A stretch of DNA of 64,000 nucleotides, from assembly GCF_036231355.1 (NCBI RefSeq), contig NZ_CP109496.1, forward strand, positions 5,580,001 through 5,644,000, in the 5' to 3' direction. Every line of letters begins with the position of its first letter. The stretch's first letter is position 1. This stretch comes from Streptomyces sp. NBC_01431. Its GTDB lineage: Bacteria; Actinomycetota; Actinomycetes; Streptomycetales; Streptomycetaceae. Below the pieces are notes generated by a model. The model was not told where the DNA came from and searched no databases. It saw nothing but the letters and a program-made list of their open reading frames with translations. The translations under genes were made by a program, and so were the position numbers. This document shows, piece by piece, positions 33,377 to 40,575 of this stretch.

Positions 33377-33717
33377 GGCCGGGCCACCAACTCGGCGTCC
33401 GTACAGGCGCGTTGCTCCGCCTCGTTGTTCGCGAACGCCGTCATGGCGGCGTTCGCGAAGTCGGGGGAGTGGCGGTGGCGGGGGGCGGCGGGATGGGCGT
33501 TGGTGTCGTGACAGCGGGCGAACGGGAACGCGGCACGTTCCGTGGACCGGGGGCACGTGGCGGTGGCCGAGGCGGGGCCCACCGCAGAACCGCCGTTGCG
33601 CCAGGAGTCGTACATGCCGGTGCTCTGGAGGCCTGGGGCCACCGTGGCCGGAACGGCGACGCATGTCCGCACGTAGCAGGCGGGGTGGATTCGCCGGAGC
33701 CCGGAGGTCTTCTGCAT
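33373..33717 (-). CDS. Unrecognised 114-residue protein coupled to the acetyltransferase
   Basis: I do not recognise this protein. The frame shows about 90% GC in third positions, as in real genes of this genome, and ends exactly with GTGA overlap at the acetyltransferase start. GAGAG lies about 10 bp before the ATG at 33717; an ATG 3 codons earlier (33726) is an alternative. The product has five Cys, a basic N-terminus (MQKTSGLRRIHPACYVR), a His-rich stretch (HPAAPRHRHSP), and the end FANAAMTAFANNEAEQRACTD. The FANAAMTAFAN segment is encoded by a perfect 13-bp inverted repeat. A role as a partner or leader for the acetyltransferase is inferred only from coupling. Confidence 0.5.
   Translation of the reverse strand: MQKTSGLRRIHPACYVRTCVAVPATVAPGLQSTGMYDSWRNGGSAVGPASATATCPRSTERAAFPFARCHDTNAHPAAPRHRHSPDFANAAMTAFANNEAEQRACTDAELVARP
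33428..33459. repeat. Perfect 13-bp inverted repeat
   Basis: TTCGCGAACGCCG (33428-33440) and its exact complement (33447-33459) flank a 6-nt loop TCATGG. It lies within the coding frame of the 114-residue protein, 50-85 bp before the acetyltransferase start. It could form a strong RNA hairpin or be a protein-binding site. Confidence 0.85.
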
Positions 33718-33726
33718 GGTGCCCAT

Positions 33727-34226
33727 TCTCTCGGCAGCCCTACGCCCCGACGGCGAGCGGGGTGCCGCCCCCCTCGCATGCCCGCCTGGCCGTCGGGGGT
33801 GCCCGACGGGGTGGTGGGGAGTCCGGCTTCCGCCTGGGCCGTCGTGGTGCCCGACGGGGCGGCGGCCCCGCATGCCTGCCTGGGCTGTGGTGCATGGCCG
33901 ACGGGGCGCCGACCCCCGCATGCCCGCCTGACCGTCGGGGGTGTCCGACGGCGTGGTGGGGAGCCCGCCTCCCGCCCGGCCGTCGTGGGAGCCCGGCGCG
34001 TTCCCCGTCGTCGCGGAAACCCGGTCGGCGCGGAAGGCCACGCGGACGGTGCCGTCGCCCGCCATGTTCTGAGCCGTGCCGCCCGGCGGGGGCGCGAAGG
34101 GGGCCGCGGCTGTGTTCGCCCCGCGGTTTGCGGGGGTCGGCGGCGGAACCGCAGAAGCCCCCGGTGCGCGCACGGGGCGTGCGGCTGGTGGGGGCTTCTG
34201 TGTGGGGCTCTGGGGTTACGGAGATT
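33727..34226. repeat. 500-bp non-coding stretch with tandem hairpin repeats of about 47 bp
   Basis: From about 33777 to 33980 an imperfect unit of 46-48 bp recurs four or five times, each with CATGCCCGCCTG- or CCGCCTGG-type starts and a core palindrome. The best palindromes are CCGTCGGG-GGTG-CCCGACGG (33790-33809), CCGTCG-TGGTGCC-CGACGG (about 33839-33857) and CCGTCGG-GGGTGT-CCGACGG (about 33932-33951). Several frames are open but repetitive and show no ribosome site. I regard it as non-coding, like actinobacterial palindromic repeats. Confidence 0.6.
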
Positions 34227-34406
34227 TCACAGGGCGGACTGGAACGCCGAGGCGCTCGGGACGTTGGCGGCGGCTGTGGTGACGCGGTCGAGGGTGGCCG
34301 GGACGTGGCCGGCGTGCTGCGCCGCCGCCCGGGTGGTGAGCGGCACGCGCCGGGTGGTCCGGGGGGTGGCGGTGCTGCGGGTGGCGGCGGAGATCAGGGT
34401 GTTCAT
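34227..34406 (-). CDS. Unrecognised 59-residue Thr/Ala-rich peptide
   Basis: I do not recognise this peptide (MNTLISAATRSTATPRTTRR at the start, ASAFQSAL at the end). Evidence for a gene is a strong GGAAGG site 6 bp before the ATG and nearly 100% GC at third positions (one A in 59 codons). It is basic, has no Cys and no signal peptide, and has 13 Thr. A 10-bp-stem hairpin lies 27 bp upstream in its leader. No neighbour points to a function. It could be a regulatory or secreted peptide or a small nucleic-acid-binding protein. Confidence 0.5.
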   Translation of the reverse strand: MNTLISAATRSTATPRTTRRVPLTTRAAAQHAGHVPATLDRVTTAAANVPSASAFQSAL

Positions 34407-34820
34407 GGATGGCCTTCCGGGTGATGCGTCGCCGCCCCCGCCGGATGAGGGCGGGGGCGGGTTTTGACGCTTGCTGATCGGGGGAAGCGTAGCGGCGGCC
34501 AGGGGCTTCGGCGCGCGCATGCGGACGTGGCGTAAAGGTGTCCCGCTGCTGCGGGTGCGCCCGCTACGCCCCCGACCTGAGACGATGCGCGTGCGGGGCC
34601 GTATTGGCTGGTTTCGTACGGTCATACATTGGCTGCGAAACTAAAGTGCAGACCCGTTGACCCGCCCGGGGTAAGGGCGGCTCCTGCGGCGTGCGGTCCT
34701 CGCCCGCGAGCCCCTCGCGCTCTCGTCGCGAGGTGTCCGCGGCCTGGCCCGCCGAACCCCTCGCGCCCTCGTGGCCAGGGGGTCTTGCCGGAGGCGGGCT
34801 GGGCGTGGACATTACCGGTC
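34407..34820. other. 414-bp intergenic region with a strong hairpin
   Basis: The main feature is a perfect 10-bp stem CGCCCCCGCC / GGCGGGGGCG (34433-34442 and 34450-34459) with loop GGATGAG, followed on the plus strand by GGTTTT. Read rightward it looks like a terminator; read leftward it sits in the leader of the 59-residue gene. The AT-richer stretch 34600-34665 (with GTCATACATTGG and TTGACCC) may hold the promoter of the UPF0261 gene. Confidence 0.55.
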
Positions 34821-36074
34821 ATGGCTGTAGTCGTGCTGGTAGGAACGCTGGACACCAAGGGCGAGGAGTACGGCTGGATACGCGAGCGGCTGCTGCGCGC
34901 CGGGGTCGAGGTCGTGCTGGTGGACGCCGGGGTGATCGGTGAGCCGCGGGTGCCCGCCGATGTGGACCGGGCGCAGGTGGCGGCGTCGGCCGGGGCCGAT
35001 CTGGCCGCGTTACGGGCCCGCGCCGACCGGGGCGCCGCCGTCACGGCGATGGCCGACGGTGCCACCGCTACCCTCCAACGCCTTTACGCGGAGGGCGCGT
35101 TGCATGCCGTGATGGCCATCGGCGGCAGCGGGGGCACCTCCATCGCCACCCGCGCCATGCGTGGACTCCCGCTCGGCGTACCGAAGTTGATGGTTTCCTC
35201 GATGGCGGCCGGTGACGTCTCGCCGTACGTCGGGTCCTCGGACATCGCGATGATGTACAGCGTCGTCGACATCGCGGGGATCAACCGCGTCACCCGCCCG
35301 GTGTTCGCCAACGCGGTCGACGCGGTGGCCGGGATGGCGAAGGGCTTCGCCGCGGCTTCGCGGGCGCTTGGACCCGCACAACTCGCTTGCGCTGGGCGGC
35401 CGTTGATAGGGGCGAGCATGGCCGGGGTGACCACCCCGGGCGTGGACGCGGCCCGTGAGCGGCTCACCGAGCTCGGCTACGACGTGCTGGTGTTCCATGT
35501 CAGCGGGGCCGGCGGGCGGACCCTGGAGGACCTCGCCGAACAGGGGATGTTCGCGGGCGTACTCGATCTGACGCTCAGTGAGGTGGCCGACGATCTCGTC
35601 GGGGGGATCCTGACCGCGGGGCCGGACCGGCTGCGCGGCGCGGGGCGGCGCGGCGTTCCCCAGGTGGTGAGCCTCGGCGCGCTCGACATGGTCAAGTTCG
35701 GGCCGCTCGCCTCGCTGCCCGAGCGGGTGCGCGACCGCGACGTACGGGTGCACAACCCGTCGATCACGGTGATCCGCACCAGCGCGGAGGAGTGCGCGGA
35801 ACTGGGCCGCCGGGTCGCGGCGAAACTCCGCGCGGCGACCGGCCCGACCGCGGTCTGCGTCCCCCTGCGGGGGCTGTCCACGCTGGGCGGGCCCGGCGGC
35901 CCGTACCACGATCCGGCCGCCGACGGTGCGCTGTTCGGGGCGCTGCGCGAGGGGCTGCGGGGCAGCGGCACGGAGATCTTCGAGTACGACACCCACATCA
36001 ATGACCCGGCGTTCGGGCGGGCGGCCGCGGACCGGCTGCACGCGGTGGTCTCGGCCGCGCGAAAGACACCGTGA
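34821..36074 (+). CDS. Tm-1-like ATP-binding protein (UPF0261)
   Basis: The 417-residue protein matches the UPF0261 family throughout: start VVVLVGTLDTKGEEYGWIRERL, central GGSGGTSIATRAMRGLPLGVPKLMVSS, then GASMAGVTTPGVDAARERL, and C-terminal GPYHDPAADGALFGALRE. The plant relative Tm-1 binds ATP and inhibits tobamovirus replication; the bacterial function is unknown. Members usually sit next to a PEP-hydrolase-like TIM-barrel gene, which is absent here. The start is the ATG at 34821; the frame is open upstream, but that part does not match the family. Confidence 0.87.
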   Translation: MAVVVLVGTLDTKGEEYGWIRERLLRAGVEVVLVDAGVIGEPRVPADVDRAQVAASAGADLAALRARADRGAAVTAMADGATATLQRLYAEGALHAVMAIGGSGGTSIATRAMRGLPLGVPKLMVSSMAAGDVSPYVGSSDIAMMYSVVDIAGINRVTRPVFANAVDAVAGMAKGFAAASRALGPAQLACAGRPLIGASMAGVTTPGVDAARERLTELGYDVLVFHVSGAGGRTLEDLAEQGMFAGVLDLTLSEVADDLVGGILTAGPDRLRGAGRRGVPQVVSLGALDMVKFGPLASLPERVRDRDVRVHNPSITVIRTSAEECAELGRRVAAKLRAATGPTAVCVPLRGLSTLGGPGGPYHDPAADGALFGALREGLRGSGTEIFEYDTHINDPAFGRAAADRLHAVVSAARKTP

Positions 36075-36179
36075 GGTGAGCCCGCGGGCGTGACCGCGTG
36101 GCCGAAAGTGCACGTCGGGGCGGCGCTCGTGATCAGGTCGCCCCTACCTCGCGGCGCGGGACGAGGGTTAGCATCCCCC

Positions 36180-37487
36180 GTGACCGAACAAGCCGAGCAG
36201 CCCGCCGAGACCCAAGCGCCACCGAAGCCCACCGGAGCCGACGGCGGGGCGATACGGGCGCGGCGGAGCATATTCGCCGACCTCACCCCCTTCCGCACCT
36301 CCGTGGACTACCGCCGCCTCTGGTTCGGCAACATGGTCTCCTGGGTCGGCAGCGCCATGACCGCGCTCGCGATCTCCCTCCAGGTCTACGACCTCACCGG
36401 CTCCAGCTTCTACGTCGGTCTGGTCGGCATCTTCAGTCTCGTACCGCTCGTCGTCTTCGGTCTGTACGGCGGCGCCATCGCCGACACCGTCGACCGGCGC
36501 AAGCTCGGCCTGTACAGCGCGCTCGGGTCCGCCGTGCTCTCCGCGGCCCTGGCGGCCGGGGCCTTCGCCGGGGTCGCGAACGTCTGGTTCCTGTACGCCG
36601 TGATCGCGCTCCAGTCGGTCTGCCAGGCGCTGAACGCGCCCGCCCGGTCCGCGATGATCCCCAAGCTGCTGCCGCCCGAGCAACTGCCTGCCGCCAACGC
36701 GCTCAACTCGATGATCATGACGACCGGCACGCTCGTCGGCCCCATGCTGGGCGGGCTCGTCGTCGGGTTCGCCGGGTACAAGACCGCGTACCTCATCGAC
36801 GCGATCAGCTTCGCCGCCTCCCTGTACGCCATGTGGCGGCTGCCCGCGATGCTGCCCGACCGGACCGGCACCAAGCGGGCCTCGGTCCTGGACGGGCTGC
36901 GGTTCCTGGCCACCCGGCCCAACCTGCGGATGACGTTCTTCAGTGACTTCTGCGCGATGATCCTGGCCCATCCCCGTGCCCTGTTCCCGGCCGTCGCCGT
37001 CCTCTGGTACGGCGGCGACGCCCGCACCACCGGACTGCTCGTCGCCGCGCCCGCCATCGGCGCGCTCCTGGGCGGGGTCTTCTCCGGCTGGCAGGGACGC
37101 ATCCACCGGCACGGGCTCGCGGTGTTGATCTCGGTCGGTGGATGGGGCGCCGCCATCGCGGTGTTCGGGCTCACCCGTCACCTGTGGCTCGGCCTGTTCA
37201 TGCTCGCGCTCGCCGGGTTCTCGGACACCGCCTCCATGGTGTTCCGCAACACGATGATGCAGGTCGCGGCGCCCGACGAGATGCGCGGCCGGCTCCAGGG
37301 CGTCTTCATCGTGGTGGTCTCCGGCGGGCCGAGGCTCGGCGACTTCCTGGCCGGTTCGGTCGCCGACCTCACCTCGCCCGCCGTGATGATCGTGGGCGGT
37401 GGCCTCGCCTGCGTCCTCGCGGTGACGGTACTGGGGCTCAGCCGGCGTGGCTTCGCCCGCTACGACGCGCGCAACCCCGTCGCGTAG
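36180..37487 (+). CDS. MFS exporter (MFS_3 / EntS-like)
   Basis: The 435-residue transporter has about 12 hydrophobic helices beginning at YRRLWFGNMVSWVGSAMTALA. The inter-helix motif GGAIADTVDRRK matches the MFS loop 2-3 motif, and QALNAPARSAMIPKLLP is typical of the MFS_3 group that exports siderophores or drugs. I chose GTG 36180: a TAGCAT -10-like element (36169-36174) ends 6 bp before it, so the message may be leaderless; an ATG 30 codons upstream gives a non-homologous leader. The substrate is unknown. The gene follows the UPF0261 gene on the same strand. Confidence 0.9.
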   Translation: MTEQAEQPAETQAPPKPTGADGGAIRARRSIFADLTPFRTSVDYRRLWFGNMVSWVGSAMTALAISLQVYDLTGSSFYVGLVGIFSLVPLVVFGLYGGAIADTVDRRKLGLYSALGSAVLSAALAAGAFAGVANVWFLYAVIALQSVCQALNAPARSAMIPKLLPPEQLPAANALNSMIMTTGTLVGPMLGGLVVGFAGYKTAYLIDAISFAASLYAMWRLPAMLPDRTGTKRASVLDGLRFLATRPNLRMTFFSDFCAMILAHPRALFPAVAVLWYGGDARTTGLLVAAPAIGALLGGVFSGWQGRIHRHGLAVLISVGGWGAAIAVFGLTRHLWLGLFMLALAGFSDTASMVFRNTMMQVAAPDEMRGRLQGVFIVVVSGGPRLGDFLAGSVADLTSPAVMIVGGGLACVLAVTVLGLSRRGFARYDARNPVA

Positions 37488-37511
37488 CGGGCCCGGCCCC
37501 TGGCGCGAGGG

Positions 37512-38843
37512 TCAGGCGCCCAGTACCCCCCTCGCCACCCCAAGGTCCACCAAGTCCTGGGGGCGCAAGCGCAGTTGGGAGGCCGTCTGCTCGACCTCCG
37601 CCGGCGGGCGCTTGAGGATCGCGGCCGCCAGCTCCGGTGCTATCACCGAGAAGTAGCTGTCCGCCGTCACCCACGTACGGTCGGGGGACGTCAGGGCCAG
37701 GGCGCCGCCCGAGCCGCCCTCGCCGATGACGAGCGTGGTCACCGGGACCCGCGCGGCCGCCACCGCCCCGAACGCGTCGGCGATCGCCGCGCCCTGCCCA
37801 CCTCGCTCGGCCGCCGCGTCGTTCGCCGCGCCCGGCGTGTCGACGAGAGTGAGGACCGGAATGCCCAGGCGGTCGGCCAGGCGGATGAGCCGGGCCGCGG
37901 TGCGGTAGCCCGCCGGCCGGGTCGCGGTGCCCCGCTGGGCGGCGTACGCGTAGCTCGCCCCCTCGTGCAGGCCGAAGCCGCACAGCATCCCCGCGTCCAC
38001 GCCTCCGCACCGGTCGCCCACCAGCTCCTGCCGGTGTGAGAAGTACGCGTCCAGGTAGGCCTCGGCGCGCGGACGGCCGGCGGACCGGGCCCGCGTCACC
38101 GCCTCCCACCCGTCGGCGGGCAGCCCCGCCGACCCGAACGCCTCGGGCACCGGCGCCGGTTCGCTCCGCCGTCCGCCGCCGAGCAGCGTGAGCCATCCGG
38201 CCAGTACGCCCCGCAGGTCCTCGCCCCGTACGATCGCGTCGATCTGGCCCGCGGCCAGCTGGCCCTGAGCGCCGTAGGCCGCCGGGTCCGCGTCCGCGGG
38301 GCGCACCCGGGAGCCCGCGAAACCGATCTGGGCGCCCGGCAGGGCCAGGATCACATCGGCGCCCGCGCCGAGGGTGGCCCAGCCGCCGCCGGTCGTGGGG
38401 TCGCGCAGCACCGCGATCTGGGCGAGCCCGGCTTCCCGCAGGAGCGTGGACTGCCGTGCCACGCGCTGGAGTTGGGTGAGGGCGAGCATGCCCTCCTGCA
38501 TCCGGCTGCCGCCCGTGGCGATCAGCGAGACCAGGGGCAGTCGCCGCTCGCGGGCCGTTCGGTACGCGGCCTCCAGGCGGTCGCCCGTCCGCTGACCCAG
38601 GGAGCCTCCCAGGAAGCCGAATTCGAAGGAGATCAGGACACAAGGTCGTCCCTCGACGGAGGCCACGCCGCAGACGACCGACTCCTCCTCGCCGGTACGC
38701 CCGGTCGCTCTCGCGCGCGAATCGCCGTAGCCCGTCCAGGAGATGGGCCCGTCTTCGGGGAAGTCCCTTGTGGGCGAGGCGAATTCGGAGAAGTCGCGGG
38801 TGACGGAGGCGATCGCCTCCCGTGCGGACATGCGCTCAGACAT
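37512..38843 (-). CDS. Fused carboxyltransferase (AccA/AccD-like) of an acyl-CoA carboxylase
   Basis: The 443-residue protein joins both crotonase-fold halves of a carboxyltransferase. The N-terminal half (about 50-240) has CVLISFEFGFLGGSLG and SLIATGGSRMQEGMLAL; the C-terminal half has GIPVLTLVDTPGAANDAAAERGGQ, IGEGGSGGALAL and APELAAAILK. There is no zinc ribbon. It would transfer CO2 from carboxybiotin to acyl-CoA, giving malonyl- or methylmalonyl-CoA. Its ATG lies inside the end of matB (8-bp overlap), so malonyl-CoA formation by two routes is encoded in one operon. No biotin carboxylase is nearby. Confidence 0.87.
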   Translation of the reverse strand: MSERMSAREAIASVTRDFSEFASPTRDFPEDGPISWTGYGDSRARATGRTGEEESVVCGVASVEGRPCVLISFEFGFLGGSLGQRTGDRLEAAYRTARERRLPLVSLIATGGSRMQEGMLALTQLQRVARQSTLLREAGLAQIAVLRDPTTGGGWATLGAGADVILALPGAQIGFAGSRVRPADADPAAYGAQGQLAAGQIDAIVRGEDLRGVLAGWLTLLGGGRRSEPAPVPEAFGSAGLPADGWEAVTRARSAGRPRAEAYLDAYFSHRQELVGDRCGGVDAGMLCGFGLHEGASYAYAAQRGTATRPAGYRTAARLIRLADRLGIPVLTLVDTPGAANDAAAERGGQGAAIADAFGAVAAARVPVTTLVIGEGGSGGALALTSPDRTWVTADSYFSVIAPELAAAILKRPPAEVEQTASQLRLRPQDLVDLGVARGVLGA

Positions 38844-40257
38844 GCAGGGCCCGCTTCATGATCTTGCCCATGTCGTTGCGCGGCAGTTCCGTGAGGAAGT
38901 GCACGACGCGCGGGCGCTTGTGGGGTGACAGCTCGGACGCCACGTGGTTGGTCAACTCTTCGGCCGTGGGCGGTGACTCGGGGTCGCTGGGCACCACCCA
39001 CGCCACGATGCGCTCGCCCAGGTCCGGGTCCGCTTCGCCCGTCACCGCGGCCTCGCGGACACCGGGGTGGTCGAGCAGCGCGTTCTCGATCTCGCCCGCG
39101 CCGATCTTGTAGCCGCCGCTCTTGATGAGGTCGGTGGCCTTGCGGCCGACGATCCGTACCCGGCCGTCCGGGTCCAGGCTCGCCAGGTCGCCGGTGCGGA
39201 ACCAGCCGTCCTCGGTGAACGCGGCGGCCGTCGCGTCCGGCCGGTTCAGATAGCCGCTGAACAGGTTCGGGCCGCGCACCTGGATCTCGCCGATGCCGTC
39301 GGCCTCGTCGGCCAGGCGCAGTTCGACGCCGGGGAGCGGGGGCCCGACCGTGCCGGGATGGGCGGAGCCGTCCGCGCAGGACGCCGGTACCGCGCACAGC
39401 ATCAGTGTCTCGGTCATGCCGTACCGCTCGATCACCGCGCGGCCGGTGGCCTGCGCGATGCGGCGGTGGTCGGGCGCGGGCAGGGCGGCTGATCCCGACA
39501 CCAGCAGCCGCGCGCCCGCCAGAGCCTTCGTCAACTCCCGGTCCTGACCCACCACTTCGGCGATCCGGTGGTACATCGTCGGCACCCCGAACAGCATGGT
39601 CGCGCCTGTCGACAGCTCCCGCGTCACGCCCTCCACCGAGAACCGGCCGAGGTGGCGCACCGAGCCGCCGCGGCGCAGCGGACCGAGGACGCCAAGGATG
39701 AGGCCGTGGACGTGGAACAGCGGGAGGCCGTGCACCAGTACGTCGTCGGCCGTCCAGCCCCAGGCCTCCTGGAGCGCGTCCAGCGTCGCGGCGAGGGCCC
39801 GGCGCGGCAGCACCGCGCCCTTCGGCGGCCCCGTGGTCCCGGACGTGTAGACGATCAGTGCGGGCGCGTCGTCGGCGGGCTCGGGCGGCAGCTGGTCGAC
39901 CGTCCCGGAGAGCGGGACGTCGATCCGTACCAAACCGTCCAGGGCGGACGGCAGTTGGTCGCCCTCCGAGGCGAGGACCACCGTCGGTGTGCTGTCGCGC
40001 ACGATGTGGGCCAGTTCGCTCGCGCCCGTCTTCGGGTTGAGCGGCACCGCGGGCACGCCCGCGACGAGGGCCGCCACCACGCCGACCACCGTCTGGGGGG
40101 TCGGTGTCGCCCAGACCGCGACCCGCCCGGCGCCGGTGAGACGGCGGGCCAGGGAGCCCGCAGCGCCGGCCAGTTCGGCATGGGTCAGAGACTTCTCGCC
40201 GAAGCGGATCGCCTCCCGCGGCTCGGCGGCGTACAGGGAGGGGAAGAGAGGGGACAC
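38836..40257 (-). CDS. matB: Malonyl-CoA synthetase MatB
   Basis: The 473-residue acyl-activating enzyme makes malonyl-CoA (and methylmalonyl-CoA) from the free acid, ATP and CoA. It strongly resembles S. coelicolor MatB: VAVWATPTPQT early, the ATP loop VYTSGTTGPPKGAV, PLFHVHGLILGVLGPLRRGG, IERYGMTETLM, and the lysine-containing end RNDMGKIMKRAL. Start is GTG 40255-40257 with GAGGAG 8 bp upstream; the frame continues for 90 codons but lacks homology. It supplies extender units for fatty acid and polyketide synthesis and overlaps the carboxyltransferase gene by 8 bp. Confidence 0.95.
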   Translation of the reverse strand: MSPLFPSLYAAEPREAIRFGEKSLTHAELAGAAGSLARRLTGAGRVAVWATPTPQTVVGVVAALVAGVPAVPLNPKTGASELAHIVRDSTPTVVLASEGDQLPSALDGLVRIDVPLSGTVDQLPPEPADDAPALIVYTSGTTGPPKGAVLPRRALAATLDALQEAWGWTADDVLVHGLPLFHVHGLILGVLGPLRRGGSVRHLGRFSVEGVTRELSTGATMLFGVPTMYHRIAEVVGQDRELTKALAGARLLVSGSAALPAPDHRRIAQATGRAVIERYGMTETLMLCAVPASCADGSAHPGTVGPPLPGVELRLADEADGIGEIQVRGPNLFSGYLNRPDATAAAFTEDGWFRTGDLASLDPDGRVRIVGRKATDLIKSGGYKIGAGEIENALLDHPGVREAAVTGEADPDLGERIVAWVVPSDPESPPTAEELTNHVASELSPHKRPRVVHFLTELPRNDMGKIMKRALHV

Positions 40258-40575
40258 GTACGGGACTCCTCGCGGTCGACGGCACGGGCGGGGCCGGACG
40301 GTGCCGGGCCCCAGGTCACCGACCCTACGCGGCGCCGTACGGACGCATGATCCACATCCTGCCGTACGCGTCCCGGCGTTCCGCTGGAGCGGGCCGTTCA
40401 GGGCAGCGGGAGCGCGGCCTTCACCGCGTGGAGCGCGACGAGTCCGTATCCGGCGCGGAGCGTCCGGGCGCGGGCCGCCGGGGAGATCCGGGCGCGCAGT
40501 GGGCCTGGTGCGTTGGGGCCGGGGCATGGTGCGTTGGGTTCGCCGGGGGAGGCGCGTTCCGCCGGGCCGGGGTGG
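40258..40575. other. 318-bp intergenic region upstream of matB
   Basis: It lies between the end of the GAF kinase gene and the matB start, so it must hold the matB promoter unless the genes are co-transcribed. The sequence is GC-rich, with G-runs around 40500-40560. I see no gene, clear promoter or terminator in it. Confidence 0.5.

Noticed and set aside
33412..34467. 351-codon rightward frame across the repeat region
   Set aside because: The translation is repetitive Gly/Arg/Pro-rich, has no ribosome site, and overlaps antisense frames with better codon use.
32316..34820. Integrated element or prophage after the tRNA genes
   Set aside because: No integrase, replication or transfer gene and no visible duplication of the tRNA 3' end in the window.
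34629..34820. 64-codon N-terminal extension of the UPF0261 protein
   Set aside because: The extension is Arg/Pro-rich and outside the family's conserved start; the region more likely holds the promoter.
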